Of a DNA stretch of 20,638 nt, positions 1 to 8,741 are shown one piece after another. The stretch is taken from contig CAAFUD010000257.1 in assembly GCA_900766125.1 (NCBI GenBank), positions 1 through 20,638 on the forward strand, read 5' to 3'. Both the position numbers and the translations under genes were made by a program. Position 1 is the stretch's first letter; each line of letters begins with the position of its first letter. The notes beneath the pieces were generated by a model. It worked only from the letters and a program-made list of their open reading frames with translations. It was not told where the DNA came from and made no database searches. Origin of the DNA: an uncultured Veillonella sp. GTDB lineage: Bacteria; Bacillota; Negativicutes; Veillonellales; Veillonellaceae.

Positions 1-54
1 AAAATGTTTTAGAATTTCGCGCTCTTTTAGTGTAAAATGAGTATAATGATTCAT
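1..54 (-). CDS. IS30-family transposase, N-terminal 18 residues (cut by window edge)
   Basis: On the minus strand an AGGAGG ribosome-binding site (complement of 59-64) sits four bases before an ATG at 54-52. The 18 codons in the window read MNHYTHFTLKEREILKHF. A short Tyr/His-containing start followed by a T-hydrophobic-x-E-R-E helix is typical of the N-terminal helix-turn-helix of IS30-family transposases, which bind the element ends and catalyse DDE transposition. Only the first helix is visible, so whether the gene is intact cannot be judged. The family call rests on the N-terminal pattern and on the repeat-like end next to it. Confidence 0.6.
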   Translation of the reverse strand, partial: MNHYTHFTLKEREILKHF

Positions 55-147
55 GGCTCCTCCTGATTTTTAGATGTCTTTGCAAACACTATTTTATCAG
101 AAAGCCATGAATCTTTTTTAGTTGCACTTAGATTATAAATTCAAGGT
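1..147 (-). mobile_element. 5' end of an IS30-family insertion sequence (partial)
   Basis: The left edge holds the start of a minus-strand transposase and, to its right, a candidate terminal inverted repeat at about 120-147. Read inward on the minus strand, this repeat runs from CACCTTGAATTT to AAGTGCAAC. That end sequence and the distance to the transposase start resemble IS30-family elements. The other end and any target-site duplication lie outside the window, so the exact right boundary is uncertain by some bases. Confidence 0.55.
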
Positions 148-233
148 GTAAAAAATTACGTATAGGGTTAGATATACTAAAGGTAATCCAGAACCATATT
201 TATTTTGTTTGTTGTGTTATGAGGAGATTAGCT

Positions 234-1055
234 ATGAAAACTTTAAAAGAAAACATCATCACAGTAGAAGACATTAAAGCAGAAATTGAAAAAGCAGAAT
301 TTGATGTTCCAAGAGAAGATGAGGATTTTGGTGATCGCTATGATCGATTACATGCAGAATGGGCTGTAAAAGGATTAAAGAAGTATAGAGATGAATTAAA
401 GGAAGCCTTTGCAGACAAAGACCATTTTAAGGATTGGGTAATAGATCGATGGGGCAATGTAGACACTTTCATTGCTGTAATTAATGAAGAACTACGTTTA
501 CGTTCTATTGAATCAATCCGAGAAGCATCCGAATGCGCTGCATTGATGAAAATTTTTATTCCCTCTGAAAGTGGTTCAAGAGATGAAGCTGAAGAAAAGG
601 TAAAACGAAATCTAGAAGAAGCATTAGAAGAACATGACCAAAGAATTATTAATATCTTTGATGTAGAAGTAGTACCACTTTTAACATGGTGTGAAGAATT
701 ACTTGTGATGAAAGCCTTCTTGACTAATGATTTCTATATGAAAGGTACATTTACAGATGAATTAAAACAAATCTATATTAATGTATTTACCCTATTAGAT
801 AGAAACTTAAGTGAAAAGGTTGAGTATAGTAATGCACATTCATTTGAGTACTATACGGATTTAGAGGACGAATGGGAATTCTTGTATTTGGATGATCTAA
901 ATCCTGTAGAAGAACTATTAGCTATGTTGCCTGCTAGTCCTTATGAATGTGATGTGATGTATTATGCGAATACAATTAATAGAGAAATTAAGTTAAAACG
1001 GATCTATATATTGAAAGAAGAATATGAACAATATATTAATCATTTCATTATATGA
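234..1055 (+). CDS. Hypothetical acidic protein, 273 residues
   Basis: I do not recognise this protein. The start is placed at ATG 234 because GAGGAG at 221-226 lies seven bases upstream; an in-frame ATG at 219 overlaps that site and has none of its own. The product looks soluble and mostly helical. It is rich in Glu and Asp, with charged heptad-like stretches at residues 1-60 and 110-140 and a Trp/Tyr-rich acidic patch near residues 205-225. I see no signal peptide, membrane segment or enzyme motif. It stands alone between the IS end and a terminator, so it does not obviously belong to the operon that follows. It could be an immunity-like or stress protein, but nothing here shows that. Confidence 0.8.
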   Translation: MKTLKENIITVEDIKAEIEKAEFDVPREDEDFGDRYDRLHAEWAVKGLKKYRDELKEAFADKDHFKDWVIDRWGNVDTFIAVINEELRLRSIESIREASECAALMKIFIPSESGSRDEAEEKVKRNLEEALEEHDQRIINIFDVEVVPLLTWCEELLVMKAFLTNDFYMKGTFTDELKQIYINVFTLLDRNLSEKVEYSNAHSFEYYTDLEDEWEFLYLDDLNPVEELLAMLPASPYECDVMYYANTINREIKLKRIYILKEEYEQYINHFII

Positions 1056-1106
1056 AATTAAAAGAATACACATATAAATAAAGTAGGTAAGATCATATTA
1101 TTGAAT

Positions 1107-1143
1107 AAAAAGGGTGGATATATAGATAAAATCCACTCTTTTT
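1107..1143 (+). terminator. Rho-independent terminator
   Basis: AAAAAGGGTGGAT (1107-1119) pairs with ATCCACTCTTTTT (1131-1143), with one G-U pair and an 11-base loop. The T-run is part of the descending arm. The A-run on the left makes it able to work in both directions. It separates the orphan gene at 234-1055 from the large operon. The following 1144-1289 is very AT-rich and must hold the operon promoter, but I found no -35/-10 pair good enough to call. Confidence 0.8.
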
Positions 1144-1289
1144 GATAGATGAATATATAATGAAAATATTTATGAATGTTTTATGAAGTTTTAAGTTTAT
1201 GATAATACTTTATTGGTAAAATATTATGAGAAATATGTTTTGTATAAGGATTATTGATTTATAGCATATTTGTAAATTAGAGGTGTCTT

Positions 1290-1862
1290 ATGTTTATTGT
1301 TATTACAGGGTTAGATGGTTCAGGGACTAGTACAATAGCGACAAAATTACATAATTTAGATAAAGGATCTATTCTTTTACATACTCCATCAACTGAATAT
1401 AAAAGTCGTGAAGTGATAGATACTAGTGTATATGAGACCTCGACAATGGCACATTACTTATATTATTTATCATCTGTTGCATATATATCTGATTATATAA
1501 AGAAAAATATTGATATAAGTAAAAAAAATGTATACTGTGTACGTTATTTAATTGATACGATAGTGTCTCATCGTGTAGCAGGTCTAGATGTTACATTAGA
1601 TTATTCCACATATAATTTATTGGAACCTGATATGACTATTTTTATAAATTTAGATGAGAATAAACGCAAAGAAAGAATTGAAAATAGAGGAAAGTCTGTA
1701 TTAGATAAAATTCTTGATGATTCGATAATTAGAGATAAATTTATAAAAGAATTTGATAGCCAATTAAGAAATTCTTATGTATTAGATAATGGTAAAGACG
1801 ATATAGATAATCAAGTTGAATATTTGTATAAAAAGTATATTTTAAATAAGGATATTAGATAA
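1290..1862 (+). CDS. Thymidylate-kinase-like P-loop protein (operon gene 1)
   Basis: This 190-residue protein has the fold signature and length of a thymidylate or deoxynucleotide kinase. It has a P-loop GLDGSGTST at residues 7-15 after a hydrophobic strand (FIVIT), a central segment YCVRYLIDTIVSHR that matches the DRY-type nucleotide-binding region, and a LID-like Arg-rich segment (RKERIENRGK) before a C-terminal helix. Two departures stand out. The usual P-loop Lys is Thr13, and the Asp of the DRY motif is Val. The protein may therefore use a variant nucleotide or bind without efficient phosphoryl transfer. An AGAGGTG site precedes ATG 1290. Its stop abuts the ATG of the next gene, so the two are translationally coupled. 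It is unlikely to be the housekeeping tmk; a dedicated kinase feeding the radical SAM partner is an inference. Confidence 0.75.
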   Translation: MFIVITGLDGSGTSTIATKLHNLDKGSILLHTPSTEYKSREVIDTSVYETSTMAHYLYYLSSVAYISDYIKKNIDISKKNVYCVRYLIDTIVSHRVAGLDVTLDYSTYNLLEPDMTIFINLDENKRKERIENRGKSVLDKILDDSIIRDKFIKEFDSQLRNSYVLDNGKDDIDNQVEYLYKKYILNKDIR

Positions 1863-3509
1863 ATGGATGAAAAAATTAATTTTTTATTGTCTGATGAATT
1901 GTATATTACTGAAGATGATTATCTTGAACGTCAGTTATTAGTAAAAGAGTTTTCTAAGCAACCAGAAGAATTTTTTTCTCAAATGAGACATTTTCAACCA
2001 CAAGTGGGTTGCCTTAATTGTTGTGCAATATGCTCTAAAAAAGCTAGTACAGTTATGGAGTATTGGGATGATAAGAGAATTAGAAATGTAGTTTCTGCAA
2101 TAAAATATAGTGTTAAAGCATATAGAACAGAAAAACCTTTATTAGCGTGGGGACGTACAAATCATCGTATTGGTGTAGTTTTTTCATATTTGGATAATGA
2201 TATTGGTAGTTATGAATATTTAGCTGATTTTATTGAAATAGTATATAGGGAGTTAGGAGTACAAATAAGATTATCAACTGTTGGCTTTAGTCGATATAAT
2301 AATGTACTTAATCGAGCTCATAATTTGGTTAACTCAAGCAATCTATTACCAGCTATTGGTGGAGTTAGATTATCCTTTACCCCTTATGCTATTGGTTGGG
2401 CACATAAGAATTCTAATCAATATAGTCGAGAAGACTATATAAATGATGTATCTAATTTTTTGAATATTTATAAACCATATTATGACTATACAGGTTCTGG
2501 ACGAAGAAATATGTGTGTAGAACTAAGATTTAAACCATTAGTAAAAATTTGTGATATAAAGATTTTTGATATGCATCAACATATGATTATATTAGCTGAT
2601 AACGTTATATATATTTCCCAAAATAAAAATATTCAATTTGAAGCAGCTAATATTAGAAATCAATTTGTGCATTCAATAGATCTAGATAAAAAACCAATTA
2701 AATTTTGGTGTTTTGAATACACTAATGATATGAATATAAACTCATTGTTAGAACAATTAAAGAAGCCTGATTTATCAAGTAAGAATTTAGTAGATGTTTA
2801 TATGTTAAAGAATAGAGAAGGTATATATTATTCGATTTCACCTACAATTAGTGAAGATGGTAATAAAGGTGTGAATATTTACCCTAGAACACATAAAAGA
2901 AAAAAATCTGGTTGTATTATAACAGAGCGCTTTTTTCTTAATGCATTAATTACGGTAAAGCATCGGCATTGCTTAATGCGAAATTCAGAATTTAATAATG
3001 CTACATGGGATGATGTAAATCAGGTACTTTTAAATCTAGAAGAACAAGTAGAAATTTATAGGATTAAAGACTCGATAAAATCAGAATATATTAAGAATGA
3101 AGTGATTCCAATGATATCTGGATATGCAAAAGCATTAAAATTAGCGAGATATTCACCAGCGGATTTCTTTAATCCTCAATTTACCATTGATACAGGTATA
3201 ATCTGTAATTTAGGTAAATCACTTAATGAGTTTAAAGGGATTACAAATTTAGAGAATGAACCCTTAACACCAACGCATGAACGGAATTATGGGAAAACTA
3301 ATAGTACTATGACGACAGAAGGTGTTGCATGGAGATTGAGTTGTGAACATAATAATCAAATTATTATAGAAGAGTTAGAATTAATGAATACAGCTACAAA
3401 AGAGGGACAAATATCACGTGTATCAAAAATTAGTCTCTCTTTAGAACAAGACAATCAATTTACTTTTCAAGATTTGAATTACAATTATCTTGTTCCTGGA
3501 CAGAGGTAA
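1863..3509 (+). CDS. Probable radical SAM protein (operon gene 2)
   Basis: The protein has 548 residues. Residues 50-57 read CLNCCAIC, so Cys50, Cys54 and Cys57 make a canonical CxxxCxxC radical SAM cluster site, with an extra Cys53. Downstream strands such as VQIRLSTVGFSR (near 132-143) and GGVRLSFTPY (near 166-175) look like the beta strands of a radical SAM TIM barrel. These enzymes use a [4Fe-4S] cluster to cleave S-adenosylmethionine and start radical chemistry. The C-terminal half, from about residue 240, contains several more Cys and His and matches nothing I know. It is not an obvious viperin, as the cluster motif and length differ. It starts on the base after the kinase stop, so kinase and radical SAM protein are probably made together. 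The substrate is unknown; a nucleotide is an inference from the kinase neighbour. The cysteines could instead bind zinc. Confidence 0.6.
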   Translation: MDEKINFLLSDELYITEDDYLERQLLVKEFSKQPEEFFSQMRHFQPQVGCLNCCAICSKKASTVMEYWDDKRIRNVVSAIKYSVKAYRTEKPLLAWGRTNHRIGVVFSYLDNDIGSYEYLADFIEIVYRELGVQIRLSTVGFSRYNNVLNRAHNLVNSSNLLPAIGGVRLSFTPYAIGWAHKNSNQYSREDYINDVSNFLNIYKPYYDYTGSGRRNMCVELRFKPLVKICDIKIFDMHQHMIILADNVIYISQNKNIQFEAANIRNQFVHSIDLDKKPIKFWCFEYTNDMNINSLLEQLKKPDLSSKNLVDVYMLKNREGIYYSISPTISEDGNKGVNIYPRTHKRKKSGCIITERFFLNALITVKHRHCLMRNSEFNNATWDDVNQVLLNLEEQVEIYRIKDSIKSEYIKNEVIPMISGYAKALKLARYSPADFFNPQFTIDTGIICNLGKSLNEFKGITNLENEPLTPTHERNYGKTNSTMTTEGVAWRLSCEHNNQIIIEELELMNTATKEGQISRVSKISLSLEQDNQFTFQDLNYNYLVPGQR

Positions 3510-3517
3510 TGATATAT

Positions 3518-4423
3518 ATGACTATTTATTTCTATAAAGAATTTGGTCCACTTGGTTATTTAGCGAGCTATTCTAATCATGGATTTTATAAAAATGGTAA
3601 ATATTGGGCAACTGTTGAGCATTTTTACCAGGCACATAAATTTTTAAACTCAGATCTACGCGATACTATTCGGTATGTATCAACACCGAAAGAAGCCAGT
3701 AAATTTGGCCGGGATAAAGATAAACCATTGAGACGACATTGGGAATACTTAAAGTTAGATATTATGTTTGAGGCCGTATATAGAAAATTTATGTCCCATA
3801 GTGATATTCGGAACTTACTACTACTCACTAATGATTCGGAGATAATAGAAGAAACAACAAAAGAAAATTACTGGGGTTGTGGACCATTATATGATGGTAA
3901 AAATATGTTCGGTAAAATTTTAATGAGTGTTAGATGTTTAATGAGAAGGATTGAAAAAATGTACTTTATTAGTAAAAAAGGATATGAAATTAAATATAAT
4001 GAATTTTTAAATGTTGATAATGAGATAACTGAAACAAATCGAGAAATGGGAGAAAGTGCAAAAAGGGATAATGATTTAAGAGAAAATCAAGAGTTTATGC
4101 AATTACGCGTCAAGGCTATGTATGAATTACCACAAAAAAAAGAGCGATTAAGGCTATGTTGTGAAAATGCAATTATTATAGAAGATATGGATGAATTTAA
4201 AAATTTTGATGGTACTAAGGTGATTATTGGTAGTACTGTTAAACTTGATTTTGAAGGTGATATCTGTGAGTATACTATTTTAGGATCAGAAGAAGGCGAT
4301 ATAGATAATGGAATATTATCTTGTGAAGCACCTATTGCACAAGCTATTTTAGGTAAACAAAGTGGTGAAGAAGTTGAATTTAATGGATGCAAAATTGTTA
4401 TAAAAGAAATAACAATTTCGTAA
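3518..4423 (+). CDS. NADAR (YbiA-like) domain fused to a full GreA-like factor (operon gene 3)
   Basis: Residues 1-145 form a NADAR/YbiA domain. It has the FGPLGYLASYSN start, the TVEHFYQAHKF helix with a candidate catalytic Glu34, the DKPLRRHW segment and a WGCGP motif. Known NADAR enzymes act on ADP-ribosylated guanine or on riboflavin-pathway N-glycosides. Residues 148-301 form a complete GreA. The coiled-coil hairpin carries Asp186 and Glu189 in NDLREN, where GreA has its acidic tip, and the C-terminal beta domain has the LGSEEGD...APIAQAILGK pattern. GreA stimulates RNA polymerase to cleave backtracked RNA. ATG 3518 is chosen because GAGG at 3503-3506 is only 2 bases from ATG 3509 but 11 from 3518; the upstream start would overlap the previous stop. 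An internal ATG at 3959 has its own GAAGGA site 8 bases upstream. This fusion is unlike housekeeping greA. Confidence 0.85.
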   Translation: MTIYFYKEFGPLGYLASYSNHGFYKNGKYWATVEHFYQAHKFLNSDLRDTIRYVSTPKEASKFGRDKDKPLRRHWEYLKLDIMFEAVYRKFMSHSDIRNLLLLTNDSEIIEETTKENYWGCGPLYDGKNMFGKILMSVRCLMRRIEKMYFISKKGYEIKYNEFLNVDNEITETNREMGESAKRDNDLRENQEFMQLRVKAMYELPQKKERLRLCCENAIIIEDMDEFKNFDGTKVIIGSTVKLDFEGDICEYTILGSEEGDIDNGILSCEAPIAQAILGKQSGEEVEFNGCKIVIKEITIS

Positions 4424-4451
4424 TTTATATATTTTTTAGGTAAGAAATTAT

Positions 4452-7400
4452 ATGGGAAATGATAAATCTATTGGAATAGCAAAAATAATAGCTAGTATTT
4501 TTAATGGTAAAATTGGCGTCACTAAAGCTACAGATAGTAATGTCATAAAAGATGACAAACCAAATGTTGTTAGAGAAAAAGATGATATTAGTATCCAAAA
4601 ATCATCTAGTGAAATTTTGAAACAAGATAATATTACTCCTGAAATGTTTAATATATCGGAAACGAAAGATATAATGCAAGAATTAATATATGATAATGGG
4701 CATTATAGTGATGAAGGAGCTAATTATATGAATAGTGATAATATTAATACTAATACTAATACTAATAGTACAAGTGATACATATGAAGCGATTGATTTTA
4801 TTGAAAATAATAAAGATGAAGAAATTGATAACTCAGGACTGTCTATACATGGGCAAAATATTTGTATACGTTTAAATGATGAGAATGAGCGAAGGAATCG
4901 TTTAAAAACTAGTGAGAATAATTTAATTAAAAAATTTCCAAAATTAAAAGAATTATCCTCAGCAGATATAATGCAAAAAATATTAGATGGAATATTTCCA
5001 GAAGGATTCCAAAAGCAGATGTATATTAGAAATCTTACATTTACAGGTAAGAATGGATATGATGTTAAGGTCCTTGGAATTAGACCAGAAAGAATGCCTG
5101 GAGATTTTTTAACAGAATATTTACCTGATAACGTATCGCTATTATTTAAAGGGCACATATCAGGAAAGGTATTTAGAGTTGATTCAGTATTTGAAGTTAT
5201 GAATACGGAACAGCTTGATTTTGAGGTTGATGTTGTGGCTACTCCCTACCAAACACCAGATAAAATTCATATAAATTTTCTTTATGACATTTTGACTAAT
5301 GCTGGATCAATTACTGAGTATACAGAAGAAAAACTTGAAGAATGGAATAGGTATCTAGATTGGAAAAAAGAACTAGCTAATCGTCAAATTTATGGTTGTA
5401 AGTTCTTCAAGACTGGTTTTGATGAAGAAAAAATGAGATTAAATTTTTGGTTAGTTTTTGAGGATCAAGATAAATTTAAAGTTTTTAAAAAATATTTAAG
5501 TAGAGATATTCAAGTTTTTGATAATAGTTATTCTAAAGATCAATGGCATTTTGATTTTGCAGGAGATATAAATAATACCAAAAAGCGTTTTAGGAGTATA
5601 GAACTTGGACGCTATAGAGGTGTCGTTAGGGAGTACTATCTTATAAATAACAGAGAAGAAATTAATGATAATAATATTTTAGACAATTATAGCTTTACTG
5701 AAGAGAAAATAAGCATAGATAATGATAATGAAAATGAACACGATATCTCTATAGAAAATATTTATGATGCATATAGTAATCCTTATGTAGTTCAGGTTGC
5801 ATATGAGCTTAATCGTAAAGATAAAGATGAGATTAATCAATTAAATTTAACTGATGAAGAAGCTATTCAGTATATATATGATAATATTTTAGGAAATTAT
5901 TTTAAGGATGGTTTTTTAGCACTATCTGCGATTGGAGATTTTGTCTTAATAAGAAGATTTCAAAAGGCTATTGAACAATTGAAAAAAGATGAGTCTTATT
6001 CCCCAAACTTAGCTATGTGGTTATTCAATGTTACACGTGCAAGAATTTCTGAAGATATTGATATAAATATTGATAAGTGGCTAAATCCGAGAATCGAAAA
6101 AAATGAAAATCAAAAAGAGGCTGTTCGAAAAATGATTGCAGCACCGGATTTATGTTTAATTCAAGGTCCACCTGGAACAGGTAAGACAACTGTTATCGCT
6201 GAGGCAATTTATCAATTTGTACGTCGAGGTGATAGAATTTTAGTTGCTTCACAGTCTAATGATGCAGTTGATAATGCTTTAGAACGTTTGGTTGAGTCTC
6301 CTGATATAAGGGCTATTAGATTAGGACAAAAAGGCAAAAGGAAACGCAAAGTAGAAGATATAAGTACTAAAAAATTTGGAGAAGATGAGGCTCTTAAGTA
6401 TTATTATAATGCTCTCTCAACTCAACTTTCTAAGAATTGGATAGACTTATGGGATTCTATGGAGAGTGATGGACTTCAATATGATATAGATATTCGTGAT
6501 GCAAGTTTATTTCAACAAGACATTGCAAATTTAAATCAAGAATTGACTACTGTAAATAATAAGTATGTTGAATCAAAGGAATACTTAAAAAGTTTAAATA
6601 TGCAACTTGAAAAAATTAATGAAGATAATATTAGGATAGAGAAAGATAGAGAGCAGTATCGTTTAGCAGTAGAATGTTTTAATGATGAAGGTGATTCACA
6701 ATTTTATTTATCTAAGGATTTACTGCGTATATTTGAGAAAGAATTAAATAAGCTGATTGAAAAGACAACTAAAATAGGTATCTTTTTAGTTGAAAATATT
6801 TTAGATGTTGATAAAGTGGGCCTATCGAAGACACAAGTTGATGTTTATCTTCTTTCTAAGAATTTAAAGACTCTTAAAGGAATATGTCAAAAAATTCATA
6901 ATGTAAAAGATAATGATAGTAGTAATGATGGTGATATTTTAATTCTTCATAGTCAGTTAGCTGAGATAAAAGAAAATTTATTTGAGTGTATAACTAATGG
7001 AGATGAGGATGAAAAGATAGATTTTTATAGAAAGAAAATTAAATCTATCCAATTACAGATTGATACAATGAAATATTCTTCTTCTGTAGTAAGTATTTCC
7101 GAAATCGAAAAAAAAATACTTAATAAAAACATAATAGATAATATTAATAACGAACCGCAAAAGTGGTTAAAAGTTTTTAGTGATATTATTAAACAATGGG
7201 AACAGAGTATCTCTTTGGTATTGAATACAGTTAAAAATGCAGTGGATTCTAGAAGAAGTATTGATGCTACAGATGTTATTAATCGTAAAGTAGCTACAGA
7301 AGGAGTAATTGTTGAGATTAAAGAAAAAATAAAGAGAATTAAGTCACAGCAGTTATCAAAATCACAAACTCTTCTTAAATTACGTGAGAAATATGGTATC

Positions 7401-8741
7401 GATGCAACCAATTCAGAAGAAATTATATCATATATCAAACAAATGAAAGAAAGTAATTCCAATAAGTTGAATGAACATAGAAGTTTTAGAAATGATTGGG
7501 AGAAGACTATAAGAGAATTTAAAGTTCGGTTGGAGGATAAGGATTCTTTTATATATGACCAAGAATATTATCAACAAATATACATTAATGCCTGTAATGT
7601 GGTAGGGATTTCTTGTACTGATAATATGAGGAATCTTTCAGATAATGGATATAATGATTTTGATGTAGTAATTATAGATGAAGTTAGTAAAGCGACTCCA
7701 CCAGAATTATTGATTCCATTGATGAAAGCTAGAAAGGCTGTATTAGTTGGTGATCATAGACAATTGCCGCCTATGTTTAAAGAACATGAAGGTTCATATA
7801 AGGAACTCGTAGAAAGTCAAGAAGATACACCAGAGGAAATTAAGGAGTTATTAACTAAAGAAAATTTTAAAAAGTTTGAAAATATGGTGACGTCTTCGTT
7901 GTTTAAAGATTATTTTGAACAAGCAAGTGAGAATATAAAGCATTCTCTATTAGTTCAATATCGTATGCATTCTGACATTATGGAAATTATTAATAGATTT
8001 TATGAGCAACGTTTATCTTGCGGAAACTCAGAAGAAGTTGAACGTTTAGAAAAAAATCATGATCTAACTATAAAGGGGGTAGATGGAAGTACATTTATTA
8101 AACCAGAGAATCATGCGTATTGGATTGATTCTTCAGCTTTGCCTAGTGGTCGTCCAATTTATGAAGTGAGACCTAATTATAGTACTTCAAATTATAATGT
8201 TCTTGAGAAATACATTATTATTGAGTTGTTAAAAAAAATAGCTGATTCATATAGATCGAAAGGTTATAGTAGAGAGAATAGAAAAACTGTTGGTGTTATT
8301 AGTTTTTATCAAATGCAAGTTAATGAGATTAGAGATGTATTTAGAGAAGCAAAAAAAGACTTTGATTTTTCTTCTATTGATGTAGATATTAATACTGTTG
8401 ATAGATTTCAAGGGAAAGAGAAGAATATTATTATTACTAGCTTAGTAAGAAATAATAAAAAAGGTCATGCAAGTAGACATGTGGTGGCATTTGAACGTAT
8501 TAATGTAGCTTTTTCTCGAGCACAAGAACTTCTAATTATTGTTGGTGCAAAACATATGTATGAAAATCAGTCTGTTAAGCTGCCTAATATGGATATGCCT
8601 GGATTTAAGACTGCACCAGTGTACAAAAATATTATGGAAGGGTTAAATAGAAAAGGGTGTTTTAAGACTTGTAATAAGATAATCACTCCAGAAATAGAAG
8701 AAAAAATAATAGTTGAGTATAAAGAGATGGGAGGTAAATGA
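4452..8741 (+). CDS. UPF1-like superfamily 1 helicase, 1429 residues (operon gene 4)
   Basis: The core is an SF1B helicase of the UPF1/SMUBP2 kind. It has Walker A GPPGTGKTT at residues 572-580, motif Ia (LVASQSNDAVDNAL), the DE box IIDEVSKATPPE with Asp1076-Glu1077, motif III (LVGDHRQLPP), LVQYRMHSDI, DRFQGKEKNIII and the motif VI region INVAFSRAQE. Such enzymes unwind RNA or DNA 5' to 3'. Between motifs Ia and II lies an insertion of some 400 residues (about 640-1050) rich in coiled coil, which probably acts as a stalk. The first ~550 residues are unrelated to known helicase parts as far as I can see. They begin with a low-complexity acidic linker containing a Thr-Asn repeat (residues 98-106, from ACTAAT hexamers). 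The PIN nuclease gene overlaps its stop by one base, which suggests a helicase-nuclease pair. Confidence 0.9.
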   Translation: MGNDKSIGIAKIIASIFNGKIGVTKATDSNVIKDDKPNVVREKDDISIQKSSSEILKQDNITPEMFNISETKDIMQELIYDNGHYSDEGANYMNSDNINTNTNTNSTSDTYEAIDFIENNKDEEIDNSGLSIHGQNICIRLNDENERRNRLKTSENNLIKKFPKLKELSSADIMQKILDGIFPEGFQKQMYIRNLTFTGKNGYDVKVLGIRPERMPGDFLTEYLPDNVSLLFKGHISGKVFRVDSVFEVMNTEQLDFEVDVVATPYQTPDKIHINFLYDILTNAGSITEYTEEKLEEWNRYLDWKKELANRQIYGCKFFKTGFDEEKMRLNFWLVFEDQDKFKVFKKYLSRDIQVFDNSYSKDQWHFDFAGDINNTKKRFRSIELGRYRGVVREYYLINNREEINDNNILDNYSFTEEKISIDNDNENEHDISIENIYDAYSNPYVVQVAYELNRKDKDEINQLNLTDEEAIQYIYDNILGNYFKDGFLALSAIGDFVLIRRFQKAIEQLKKDESYSPNLAMWLFNVTRARISEDIDINIDKWLNPRIEKNENQKEAVRKMIAAPDLCLIQGPPGTGKTTVIAEAIYQFVRRGDRILVASQSNDAVDNALERLVESPDIRAIRLGQKGKRKRKVEDISTKKFGEDEALKYYYNALSTQLSKNWIDLWDSMESDGLQYDIDIRDASLFQQDIANLNQELTTVNNKYVESKEYLKSLNMQLEKINEDNIRIEKDREQYRLAVECFNDEGDSQFYLSKDLLRIFEKELNKLIEKTTKIGIFLVENILDVDKVGLSKTQVDVYLLSKNLKTLKGICQKIHNVKDNDSSNDGDILILHSQLAEIKENLFECITNGDEDEKIDFYRKKIKSIQLQIDTMKYSSSVVSISEIEKKILNKNIIDNINNEPQKWLKVFSDIIKQWEQSISLVLNTVKNAVDSRRSIDATDVINRKVATEGVIVEIKEKIKRIKSQQLSKSQTLLKLREKYGIDATNSEEIISYIKQMKESNSNKLNEHRSFRNDWEKTIREFKVRLEDKDSFIYDQEYYQQIYINACNVVGISCTDNMRNLSDNGYNDFDVVIIDEVSKATPPELLIPLMKARKAVLVGDHRQLPPMFKEHEGSYKELVESQEDTPEEIKELLTKENFKKFENMVTSSLFKDYFEQASENIKHSLLVQYRMHSDIMEIINRFYEQRLSCGNSEEVERLEKNHDLTIKGVDGSTFIKPENHAYWIDSSALPSGRPIYEVRPNYSTSNYNVLEKYIIIELLKKIADSYRSKGYSRENRKTVGVISFYQMQVNEIRDVFREAKKDFDFSSIDVDINTVDRFQGKEKNIIITSLVRNNKKGHASRHVVAFERINVAFSRAQELLIIVGAKHMYENQSVKLPNMDMPGFKTAPVYKNIMEGLNRKGCFKTCNKIITPEIEEKIIVEYKEMGGK

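Noticed and set aside
1863..3509. Idea that this gene encodes a prokaryotic viperin
   Set aside because: The cluster motif CLNCCAIC and the 548-residue length do not match viperin, whose motif and ~300-residue size differ. Only the wider radical SAM call and the kinase neighbour are similar.
4745..4768. ACTAAT hexamer repeat in the helicase gene as a phase-variation switch
   Set aside because: The unit is six bases, so gain or loss keeps the frame and would only change a short Thr-Asn linker.
4724..5158. Open frame of 144 codons on the minus strand inside the helicase gene
   Set aside because: It lies opposite a well-supported coding frame, has a low-complexity composition (Leu/Ser/Ile) and no ribosome-binding site, so it is an antisense shadow of an AT-rich gene. 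The same applies to the other minus-strand frames over the operon.
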